Shown piece after piece: positions 10,510 to 20,769 of a DNA stretch of 64,000 bases. This stretch comes from Cerioporus squamosus (lineage: Eukaryota > Basidiomycota > Agaricomycetes > Polyporales > Polyporaceae): contig JABYQS010000005.1 of NCBI GenBank assembly GCA_022592435.1, positions 496,001-560,000 on the forward strand. Reading direction: 5' to 3'. The first letter of the stretch is position 1. The number at the start of each line of letters is the position of its first letter. A model generated the notes under the pieces. That model had not been told where the DNA came from. It was given only the letters and a program-made list of their open reading frames with translations, and searched no databases. A program made the translations under genes and the position numbers.

Positions 10510-12090
10510 ATGGCCTTTATGTATTACCGCGCAGCTGATAGCGGCCACAAGGACGTCTACGCCGCGTTGCCGCTCATCAATGTCAGTCCCATGTCTCCTC
10601 ACGCCCTCGCTATCTCTCATCGCAGAGCCAGAACGAACGTCTCAAAATCGATTCTACAACGCCGTTCATCCCCAGTTACGTCAAGCGCAGCGTCACCAGG
10701 TCCTCTGATCCCGTACAGGCGTACGCGAGTCGTGTCCAAGGACGACAGATTCTCCTCGAGAACCCCGCCCGCGAAAGCAAGGCCAAGAAGGAGCGCGAAG
10801 AGAAACGGGATCAGCGGGCCGCCGAACGCGCACGCAAGGCGGCAGGTGCCATCAGCAAGAAAGAAAGTCGGAAGAAAGGTCTATGGAAGTTGCAGAAAGA
10901 GGAGACCAAGTGCGGACCGTCGGACTTGGTGCTGTGTGCGTGTGCTCACATTGTGTACCAAGGTTCCAATTGTTCCTTCCCCTACATTCTCTCTGGGTCG
11001 GATACATGTCAGAACTTCTCTCCCTATCGCCTCAACCCGCGGTCGCGAACACGGACCCCGCGTCAGCGATGCCGAGCGCAGCGGGCATGCACGCAAAACT
11101 CATTAAGGCGGACTTTCATGGTGCGATCGTAACAGGTGTGTAATCCGCTCATGGATGGTCTCTTTCCAGAAGTTACGCTGCTGGTTTGGTCCTGTTTGCC
11201 TACATCCCTTGCGGCAGGCGGGCTTCTGAATTACGAAGGCCACCTGACTCTTCCGTAGCTGCAGCTCCCAGGACGAACCCGGTTGGTTACATCTGTTCAA
11301 CGCTGGTCCCCGACTAGAGAGTCCGTGATTGGCGTCCCGTGCTGAAGCGCAGAGCGCGGCCACTCCGTTTCCGGATCGCACTTGACGTTCGGCCTAAGAG
11401 AGATGGCCGCTATACTACCAACGTCGCTGTGGCTAATGAACCATCGTTTCGTGCGGTTATAGTTGGCACACCGTCGCCGAGCCTCTGTCCACTGAGGTCA
11501 ATGTATATTCACTATCTGATTCATCGGTGCTGGTGAACTTAACAAGGGATATCGCTCGCAGTGTGAAATGCACATCTATCTCGCGCAACGTTTGTCGTTC
11601 CGCAATCACGCGTGTGGGCCTGAGCAGTCAGGCTCCGGGCGGTGTGCCACGTCCCTTCGAGCATTCCTTCGAGGCCGCTCGTCACTATTACTTCCGTCAG
11701 GAGCAGCTGAGTTTCTGACCTTCTTCTCAGTGCGGCAGAGCAAGAATCCTTGCCTTGTCGGACTCTCGGGCATAATTGTCCACGAGACGGAAAACGCGTT
11801 CAAGGTGATCACCCGGAACGACCAGCTGAAAAGTACGCCGTCACCATACTCGTCGATGACTGGTATTCACGTAAAATCCGACAGTGCTACCGAAGCAAAA
11901 GAGTATCTTCGTCTTCGCCGTGCCCCTGTACGCCACGCCTGCGTTGCCACCGAGGCCGTCAACGGGACCCCTAAGAACGATCCTGGACATGCCGCACATC
12001 GAGTTTGAGCTGTATGGGAATCACTTCTGCTACCGCGCAGCCGAACGTACAGGACGAAAGTTCAAACATAAGGAGACGATAGAACTATGA
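10510..12090 (+). CDS. POP4: ribonuclease P/MRP protein subunit POP4 (Rpp29)
   Basis: This is a core protein of nuclear RNase P (tRNA 5' processing) and RNase MRP (pre-rRNA processing). Exons: 10510-10581, 10626-10909, 10963-11135, 11731 to about 11833, and about 11883 to 12090. Landmarks in order are a helical N-terminus with TPFIPSYVKRSV, then GRQILLENPARESKAKKERE, LPLHSLWVGYM, and the Sm-like barrel with AKLIKADFHGAIVTV, SKNPCLVGLSGIIVHET and NAFKVI. It ends with YRAAERTGRKFKHKETIEL and TGA. All five junctions are in phase. Intron 3 is 595 nt against about 50 for the others; the protein reads across it without a gap (AIVTV joins RQSKNP). The length is close to human POP4. Confidence 0.93.
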
Positions 12091-12848
12091 CCGTCTCTAG
12101 ACCCTTTTGGTCGGCCCGGATATCGAGCCCTGTCTTTCGTAACCTGTCCGCAACCAAAGCCTCCGACCACCACACGCATTCCTCGCACCTCATACGCCCT
12201 GGACTAATTTCATGTATGATCGAAGGTACTGTACATTATTGATGTATGATACATGTTGTGCACGATAGCAAGGTCGATCAGCATGCACGCAATCGCGCGC
12301 CATATGAGAGCTTCTACGAGAGCTTTGAGAGCAACCAACCAAACTCGGAGCCGCGGACAGGCTTCAGATGACTCCTCAACACAACCCTACAGCAGAGTGG
12401 AGCCAGCGCCAGCGCCGGCACACTGGCTCGGGCCCTATCAGACGCGAGACGTACCGCGGTCTTCACTGATACTGCCCTTCCTGGGCACCACCTTCCGTCA
12501 CGGGCCTCCAACCACCCGAAGCAAATTTTCCCGGAGTGTTCCCTCCGGGCTGTGTGGGAGTCGCACCGCGGCCGATAGCGTGTTCGGGTGTTGACGAGTT
12601 CACAGGCATTGGACCACCCGGAGCGAAGTGCGCGAAGGGCCTGTAGAGCTTTTCCCGGTGGGACGCGCTTTGCGGCCGCGGTATCTGTTACATACGATAC
12701 GAGTAATGTCAGCGCAGAACGATATCCCAGCAAAGGATACCCACAGACGCCACGGCGGTGAGGAACTCGCTCGAACCCTGGAGGTCTTGCGCGCCGTAGT
12801 ACTCCAGGAGGATGCTGATCGCGTCTAGTCGAATGGAGCGGATAAGCC
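12091..12848. other. intergenic interval between two convergent genes
   Basis: The 758 bp between the POP4 and cyclin stop codons contain only unsupported short ORFs; presumably 3' UTRs and terminators. Confidence 0.5.
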
Positions 12849-13848
12849 TTAGGAGCTCACGACCGTGCGGACATACAAACCTGCTACGCTTGCCAGCTCG
12901 GTTTCATTGAACCTGAAGAACTCGACGGCGTGGCGCGACATGTCATTGTGTTGCACCTTGTGCGATGGTGGGGTAGGCAAAGACGCTGACGGCGCGGGAG
13001 ACGCAATGCGGGCATCTAGAGGTGATGACGGAGGGCCTTCGATGGCGTGCTCGGCAAGCACATAGCACGCGGCTGCTATAATCTTCGGAGGATACAAAAC
13101 GCACAACGGCGTCCGATACCTGTCCGGACAGGGTTCATGAGATAAGAGGGCTGATCGATGGACTGGCCGCACTCACGAGTCGTTCGCGATTGACCAGGCG
13201 CACTCCTCAACTTGCGGGCTGTGCGAAGGGCGTGCTTCGTATAAGTCGACAAGCTCTGCGTGTGGGCTTTCTACGACGAAGTCGAAGCAGAGGCCTTCCA
13301 ATAGAACCTCTTCCGTAAGCAGGATGCTGGTCTGGCATTCTTCCACTTCCTGCAGGATAATCAGAAACCCGCATCCGAAGAGATAGAGCGCAGTAACCTT
13401 GCTATCGTCTGCGATCTCCTTGATGTCCTTCTTGGAAACCTTTGAGCAGACCACTTTGGCAACATCGCGGAGCTTGCGTCCGCACTCCTCTGTCTTCGTG
13501 GCCAAAAATATGCAGGATGCTGCTACATCCTATCGGTGACGTGAGTGTCAGCGCCCTGCAACATGGCGTCGTGCTCACTTGTCGATGGTAATCTTCCATA
13601 GAATACCGCATGTAAAACCGGTGGAACCATGTCGCAGCGGTGTACATAGCTGAAGATGGCCTGTGATTGTTCAACGAACTAGCAACATGCTCCCAGGTTA
13701 GCTGGTAGAAGACTTACAGCCCAAGGGAAACACCGAGGCGGTACAAGAACTCGACCCCTCTACTCCGATCGTAGAGTTCCTTGTCCAAAGGTATTTCCGA
13801 TGTCGTTCGGCTCGGAGTCTTGTGAAGTGCGGATATTGGAACAACCAT
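12849..13848 (-). CDS. C-type cyclin (cyclin K / Ctk2 / Pch1-like)
   Basis: This is a transcription-type cyclin expected to pair with a CDK9/CTK1-like kinase in the nucleus. Minus-strand segments show the cyclin box in order: IPLDKELYDRSRGVEFLYRL, AMYTAATWFHRFYMRYSM, then CIFLATKTEECGRKLRDVAK. Next come EEVLLEGLCFDFVVESPHAE, AWSIANDSYRTPLCVLYPP and KIIAAACYVLAEHA, and the end at stop 12849. Introns are short. One of 48 nt inside the box (GTTACT...CTGCAG) is in frame and lacks stops, so unspliced message would add 16 residues. The start is uncertain: ATG 13846-13848 is in frame with the box, while ATG 13875-13877 reads a plausible N-terminus one base out of frame. The exact subtype (K, L or Ctk2) cannot be fixed by eye. 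Confidence 0.82.
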
Positions 13849-15023
13849 TGCGAGGCCGCAAGTTGTGTGGCACCCATCTTGATCGTGAAACTGTCTTGAG
13901 GGGGGAGGCAATGGCTACCCACCACGCCTATGGATTCGAATAGGCTCCAGAAACACGATGGTGGTTGGGGAAAGACGCGTAGCGTCACGCCCCGTGCTCA
14001 TTCCGTCACGGTGGATACGCTCGCAGACGCCCGGGCTCACCGCGCTTACTGCCACGCGCCACTCCTTCTCCTAGTACTTACTTACTACTACCACCTCGGT
14101 CGCGGCTAGTTGACCAAGAAGATGGCTCAATTGCTCGGGGTTTGCTCTCAAGTTCTCTACTTAAGTACGTCCAACCCTCGCTCACGGAAGTTGCCGGCAG
14201 CGACGCCGTACATAGACGGCGACCCGTGTCGGAGCATTCACCGTGGTCGGTCCTGCAGCCTCCACTCTCACAGAGCAGATAACGTCACTCGCAGCAGTCT
14301 TTATCAACGACCAAGAGAAGATGGCCGCCCTGTATAGGCCGCATCTACGGGCCAAGGTGCCCAGGATGTACGGAACGCCCACCATCCATGCCCGATTCAA
14401 GGTACTTAACCAGACGATGACAGGCCATTGGGAGACAAGCGCCACAAGTGAAAATTCCATGGACGAAGGTTTCCTATCGCGCTCGGTCATGAATGAACCT
14501 AAGACTTCCCTGCAGGATGCATGCATTGGCAGCAGCGTGCGCTGCTGGTTTCTGTAGTTCAACTTCCTGGCGATGTCTCCGGATCACCATGCTGCCTGTG
14601 AACGCTCGCTCCATTCAGCCACAGTTCGTGCCAGCTGAGAGTCCTTATTCACTCTCAATTCACTCTAGTGAGGGTCTAGTGTTCCTCGGATTCATCACCA
14701 TGGTAGAAAGGTGCGTCGGTCATACATGCTTCCCAGACAGACTCCGATCCGAACGCCCGGTCAGATAACAGTTCGCAACTATACTGCCATCGTGTCATGG
14801 GGTGTCCTTAACTCACGGTGCGGTAGTGCATATGCTAATATGGGAGCAGCTGCTTTCAGTTCAAGGCCCCCCATCAGTTGTCCCTCGCTTCCCTCCGTTT
14901 CGAAAGCTGTTTGAAGTTGGTAGTCTTCCAACTCACCAGGGTGGCTTCTAATCACCACCTAGGATCAGGTCCAAAAGTTCTACTTATGCTCGGCCTAAAC
15001 GCCGCGTGTGACATCGGCATACG
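13849..15023. other. divergent intergenic region, cyclin and lectin promoters
   Basis: About 1.2 kb separates the cyclin start from the first proposed lectin exon. A 104-codon plus frame at 14243-14557 has no recognised resemblance. No clear TATA element was seen. Confidence 0.4.
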
Positions 15024-16720
15024 ATGGCTCCGATCCTCGAGCGTCCCTACAATCTCGTCAAGTATAAAGGTGCTCAAGGTCCCCATGCCTCGCCCCACGA
15101 TTCCCCCGTACTCCACACTCATCAATACGCCGACTTTGTTAGCATGTTGGCATTCAGCGGAACCGGAATATGTAAGTTCGTTTTGATGGACTATCGGTCG
15201 CCAGCTCGTTCATAGCACACCTCAGATCACGTCGTTCGTGCCGATGTCGCCGACGTCCGCCTCACTGTCACTGCAGGTATGAGACCATTCCCGATGTCTC
15301 CAAAGCTTGTCAACCATGGCTCATTATTTGTCAACACAAGGCTCTGACTCTAACTCTAATGGTGCGAACTCCCGACTTGGCTTGCACTGGTGTTGCTCCT
15401 GACATGTTCGCTTGTAGGAGCACCAATCATCGTCTGGGATACTACTGGAAATCTCTACGATCAAATGTGGCTTATTGAGCCTGTCCCCGAGGAGGCTGAT
15501 ATGTACTACACGATGCGCAATATATCCACCGGCCTATACACGGGCGTGTATCAAGGTAGGCTCTTCGTGACCCGCGTCATCCCAGCCACTGTCAATCCGT
15601 TCTGAAACCAATGCCAGGAAATACCGCAGATGGCACCTTTGTCGTGGGATACAAGCGAGTGTACAACGACTGCGTTAAGTGGATCATTCGCAACGACGAG
15701 ACAGACGGCACTACTTGGAAGTGAGCATTCTTATGCCTTCCCTCAGCGAGTACAGGGTTCTCTTTGTTGACGATGTCTGGCAGGATCCAGAACAAGGGCT
15801 GTCAAAGTAAGTTGTGCAGCCATGTTGTGTTCACCTTCTATTGACCATGATTTCGCATAGCATTCCTGGATCTTCACGACGGGTATGTAGATCTTGCTCG
15901 CTGCCATGTCATCGGATATCAGTGATGACCTTTACACAATCCTTGTAGGGGTGGCAACGGTACGCACGTCGTTGGATGGACCGGAAGCTGGCAGGACACC
16001 GGAGCTAGTCACCAATACTGGCGTTTCGAGAAGCTGAGCCAGACCAGTGACGACATTCACCTCGCTCTGAGCAAGGCCCCGTCGCTTCGCCAGGACTTCC
16101 AGAGTTACCTCGAGGATGGGTTGTGCGTGGAGGCCTATGCCTCACCCAATGTATCTGCTGGTTTTGACCTCGATTGTTTAGATATCTGATCCTGTCCCGG
16201 GAAGCAATGCTCCAGATCTGGAGGGCGTCCGGGCTCGGCCAAAAGCCGTGGAGAGACTCCATATTTGACTGTGATGACTTCGCCACAAGTACGACGATCT
16301 CTGCCTCCACTAAATGATGCGCCGTCTTAAACCCTCCCTCGCTCACAGTTTTCAAGGCCGAGGTTAGCAAGTGGGGCAACACTACCTTCAAGGCCGACGT
16401 ATGCTACTTCGATCTCTCAAGCTGCCTTGTCTACTCACCGTTAGTACTACCCAGGGATTCGGCATTCTGTGCGGCATGATGTTCGGGTCGAACCAAGAAG
16501 AGTCTCATGCGTACAATTGGACGCTCGATCCCGTCGACCCCAGCCGCGTCCTCTACTTTGAGTGAGTCCCATCCAGAGTTCATCGTTTTATGCTCACCTT
16601 CTCCGGCAGGCCGCAGGAGGGAGCATTCACCGTGAGTCAGGCTTTCTTCTGCTACGACATTGATCTCATCGCCTGTTTCAGAGCAACTCGGGCTATCAGG
16701 CCTACATGGGACTCTTCTGA
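15024..16720 (+). CDS. ricin-B-type lectin fused to a papain-like cysteine protease domain (Marasmius oreades agglutinin-like)
   Basis: This multi-exon gene encodes a mushroom chimerolectin. The N-terminal half is a beta-trefoil with Q-x-W-type repeats: YDQMW near 15460, a degenerate VKW near 15680 and HQYW near 16010. Each is followed by the usual hydrophobic strand. The C-terminal half matches the MOA protease/dimerisation domain. A Cys in FDCDDFA (codon 16270-16272) and a His in ESHAYNW (16506-16508) occupy the catalytic positions of that family. The stop is at 16718-16720, right after a conserved C-terminal motif. Known homologues bind glycans and act as calcium-dependent, cytotoxic proteases thought to defend fruiting bodies. 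The first two exons (15024-15171, 15226-15276) are in phase but resemble the family poorly, so the N-terminus is uncertain. There is no secretion signal, as for other cytoplasmic fungal lectins. I see no break in the recognised part. Confidence 0.8.
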
Positions 16721-17001
16721 ACGACCTCCTACAATTGTTCGGTCTCTGGGTTTCCTTGGTAGTACCATGAATGCTACGGGATGCAGTACGTTGAGGCATA
16801 TGTCAATACACTTTCGCACGCACGCGCGACGCACTGGACAGAGAACGAAAGCCCAGTACTAGTACATATATACTGATTGAGTGGTACAACGCGATGTGTT
16901 CAAACCTAGTGAAACCGAGCATATACCAATCACGCTTCCGCCACCATCGCAGTATCCATTGCGGTCAGTCCCCTCGCCACAGTAAGTGGGTCATCATGCC
17001 T

Positions 17002-20000
17002 TCACCTCGACGCAATAGCCGCGCCGACATCAGTGACAATCGCCCAGACGTCCTCGACCCACGTCTCGACGACCTGCAGATGGAGATACTCGCGCATCTC
17101 CATGGCAATTTCGTGCTTGCGCGCCATCGCGTCCCGGCGCTCCTGGTTGCCCACGTTATGCAGCACTACCGACAGCAGATAGAGCACGTCGCACTGCGCG
17201 GCAAACATCTGGATGCTTCCGTACGTCACCTCCGCGCTCTCGAGCAGGGGCACCGCCTCTTCGAGCGCGACCTCTGCGGATGGGAGAGGGAACGGAGACG
17301 AGAGATGAGATGAGAGATGAGAGATGAGAGATGAGCGCGCGGGGAAGCGCAGTTGAGCGGGAAGGAGTCCAGGATGATCGGGTCGTTGGTTGGGGTCAAA
17401 GGTGGTAAGATGTTGGAATAAAAGAGATGCGAGGGCGGTGTGCCCGAGAATTGAGGTACGCCCGAGTTGCGGTGAGAAACCAGTGCGATGCAGAGGTGAA
17501 GCAAATGTGGAGATGCACGAGATCAGGAAGATGGGTGAGCGGGGGTGATGCGACGGATCGGGGGACCAGAACCAGAGGAACGGCAGTGGCAATAAGGTAC
17601 AATTGTGGATGCGCATGGGTGTTAGTGATGCGCCGGTCAGTGTCGAGCGTAACAAGCAAGGGAGCAAGTGAGCGGACGTACGAGACGAGTCCCCAGCGGC
17701 GATGATACAGCGTGCGAGCGTGTATTGTGCGAAGGCCTTTTGTTCACGATCGTTCTCGCTCATAATCTTCACATCACGGAGCAGTTATGGGTTTGTCAGA
17801 TAGACACAGAGGGTCGTGAGCACAGGCTGGCGAGTTATGTGGCGGGGACGCTGAACAGGACCCACCTGAGGCATCACCTCAACTAAGAGGCGTTTGCACC
17901 ACTTCGTCATCCCAAATTCTAGCCCGACATCGGCAAGAAGAATGATAGCTGTGCGATACAAGTTATATCGCCCATGGTACTCTGCGTGCCAGAGCGCGGT
18001 GAGAAGCTGGTCGACAGATGCATGGCTCTGCTCGCACATCTGTAGCGCGCAGACCGTTGAGTATAGTAAACACTTGTAAGGATGTTACACTCACGCGCAT
18101 GAGCATAACCTCGTGCAGGGGGTCTCGTATCGTCGAGCCGATTGGTTCTTTCGCCCACTGATACTCGCGCGGGGAGTGTGGCGTGTTAGGACGTCGAGGC
18201 ATCAGATACTCCTTCAACTGACGCTGTTTGCGACTGACGCCGTGGTTTGTAGTTTGTCAGGACAAAGAGAAGACGAAGGTATGAACGCGACATACTGTCG
18301 ACACGCCCGCAACGCAAGGATGTTCCAGATCTCCGCCGCCCAGAGGTTGTAGTCCGCGATGTTCAATCCCCGCCACACGTCCGGCTCCAGCAAGGATGCG
18401 ACAGATTCCTCGTACTTCCCTTGTCGAGCGGTCTGCCCGCAGAAGTGCCCTCAAGATTAGCCAGATGGCACTGGTGTCGGCGCAACTACTCACATAATAA
18501 GCGCGATTGAGAGTTACTGTCAGCCGGGTATTATCGTCGCCGCCAACTTCTGTGAACGCCGTCACGATGTCCTCTTCTATACGTGCCAGTTTCGAGCAGC
18601 CTGACAGATGAGATATCATGATTTTCCGCATGCATGGAAGAGTTCGTTTACCTACCAAAGGTGCCCCAGACAATGCTCTGGACTGCGTGTTGGGCCAGCT
18701 GTTCAGATTCAATGAACTGACCGCCCTGGACGTCCACGTAATGGTCATAAAGACCAATGGCTTCCACTATCCGCTCGAACGCAGCGGAAAGGGGTTGTTG
18801 CTGGACTCTGAATATCAGCTGTGCTGGCCGGAGAAGTCAAGGATGCAGACGGAAGCGACTGACATATTGAACGTTGATGAGTTTCCGCACGTCTGCCAAT
18901 ATCTCAAGGGGGTGCATGTCAGGCTGCACCTCGTTGATGATCGGCCTTCGACCCCGTTCGAGCGGCGGAAGTCTGTGCATAAGGCTGAAGACGTGTTATT
19001 AGAAACCGTCACGAAACCGACTGTGATCGTCCTGACCTCGAACAGTGTTGCAAGGTTTTGTTGTCGCCGGCCGTTCGGGAAGCGGTAATTGCTTCCTCCA
19101 GAGTCTACAATTTGATCATGCAGTTGGGATGACAGAGTGCAACGATGACACAACGAACCTTTCGACAAGCAGCCAATTCGCGACGCAGGAAGTACATCCG
19201 AGCAAGGTTGAGCATGGCATGTTGACGCAATCCGCTATTCAGGTACGTCAGACGTCAGTTTTATTCGTGTCGTCTTCAACATAGGACAGGAACATACGAT
19301 TCGCTATTGTCATGGAACTTCTGTTCGAAGAACCTTCGGAGCCCTTCATTTGCGACATTGCTGTCCCCTGTGGTCAAACCTCTCATAAAGCTGGTATCGT
19401 CAACGCAAGTGAGGTCGACCGATCAGGATTAGCCAGGTGATCGAAATAGCTGCGGAGCTTACAGAGTATAGGTCTCGGCGTCAGCATATTCGGTTTTATC
19501 TTGTTTCGTTTTGAATAGCTGATAGTCTGCCCGAGAGACATGGTGAGCATATGCTGCATATCAGGTCACGTAAGGGAGAGCGCCTCGCCATTGGTGATGA
19601 CATCCCGGCGTACTTGCGCATAACCTGGAGTTGTGGCGGTTATGGGACTGTCACCAGCCGTCACCCACGCAATGAAACCCTGGTGCAGCTTTTCAATGCC
19701 TCCAATGGCAAGCTTGGTAAAGCTGACGAAGCAGCGGTGACAGAAATACCCGAACAACGAGCGACGGCTCTAAAGAAACGCAGATGAGCGAAGGCAAGTA
19801 GACTGCTTATCAGGAAATGCCATACAAAGCGTGCAGTCTGAATTGCAGCATGAGTCTGTATCGCAAATAAGACAGCCTTTACAACTAGACGCACCTCTTC
19901 GTCGTCTCTGTCAAGGAATAGTAAGGGAAGAGCTGCGGCTTCAATCAGGAGCCATGATCAATGCCGTCATGCAATCCTGTGACAGACCTTGCATGAAGTC

Positions 20001-20450
20001 TGACAGGGTATCTGATGTTGCAAACAAGACCCCCTGTGGGGATGTCAGGCGGGGTGGTTAGGCCGTCCAGGTACTGTAAGACTCGATCTTACCACCCTGC
20101 CCAATTTCATGATGAACTCCTCAACAGCGTCGGAGTCCGCTGAGAGAGCGGCCTGCTTGATATCCGCCAATATGGCTTGGTACGATCGGGGTGGCGTGAT
20201 CTACAGAGCGGTGGCTCAGTATAGAGGCAATCAAACACGAAGAGAGTTGTTGTACCTCAGCCACTTCGCGTATCATGAGTCGGTGGAGGGCAAGAGTAAA
20301 TCTTTTGGGAAAAGGGCTATCCTCCTCGTCGGCGTCGGCGTCATAAAATCCATGCATGAAGATATAGAGGACAAATATATGATGTGGTCGCAGCACATGA
20401 CTGGGACGAGCGCAAGGTGGGACAAGATCTGGTGGCGGCGGTGGTGGCAT
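17002..20450 (-). CDS. APC5: anaphase-promoting complex subunit 5
   Basis: A scaffold subunit of the APC/C ubiquitin ligase, with TPR repeats. The gene has many exons. The proposed start at 20450 gives an N-terminus (LRPHHIFVLYIFMHGFYD, then FTLALHRLMIREVAEVQQ) like the Apc5 head. Further minus-strand blocks are VNEGLRRFFEQKFHDNS-like near 19330, IINEVQPDMHPLEILADVRK near 18930 and KLARIEEDIVTAFTEVGGDD near 18560. After these come TRLTVTLNRAYY, WRGLNIADYNLWAAEIWNIL near 18350, LLTALWHAEYHGRYNLYRTA near 18000, LADVGLEFGMTKWCKRLL, QYTLARCIIAAGDSS near 17700 and CDVLYLLSVVLHNVGNQERR near 17170. The stop is at 17002. One intron near the 3' end (about 17280-17690) is unusually long and contains a microsatellite. 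The TPR-like pattern alone could suggest Scc4/Mau2, but the motif order fits Apc5 better. Confidence 0.8.
17301..17336. repeat. GAGATGA-type microsatellite
   Basis: Tandem copies of GAGATGA/GAGAGAT on the plus strand. On the coding strand of APC5 this is a CT-rich tract near the acceptor of its longest intron. Confidence 0.85.
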
Positions 20451-20769
20451 CGTTGGGTCAGCGAACAGCGACGTGCAAGCTCAGTGTTGCTCAGGTGCGG
20501 CTATGTCCTGCAGAAGTGCGCCTCTGCGGTGATCTTGCCGTGCTGAAGGCGGAGGCTCTCATGGGGGAGCAGAGGTAAGAGGCTTTCGAGAGCGCCGAGA
20601 CGCGTGTCGCGTATGGTCACAGTACTGTCACGCTGTAGCGCGTCTGACCGTGGGAGGACCGCACCATATACGGCAAGCCAGATTTTCGGTCTCTTCATTC
20701 GCACTGGGCACTCCGACCAGCCACCGTATTCTCCTCACGACGTCCGCTGCTCTTTGAGCTACTTTGCAA
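20451..20769. promoter_or_regulatory. bidirectional promoter between APC5 and NOC3
   Basis: Only 319 bp separate the two divergent start codons, so both promoters must lie here or overlap the 5' UTRs. No TATA box was seen, as is usual for housekeeping genes. Confidence 0.55.

Noticed and set aside
9637..10620. 327-codon minus-strand open frame
   Set aside because: Low-quality composition, no family resemblance, and its 5' end overlaps the well-supported POP4 first exon on the other strand; probably chance in GC-rich DNA.
14243..14557. 104-codon plus frame upstream of the lectin gene
   Set aside because: No resemblance, no splice link to the lectin exons, and it lies in a divergent promoter region.
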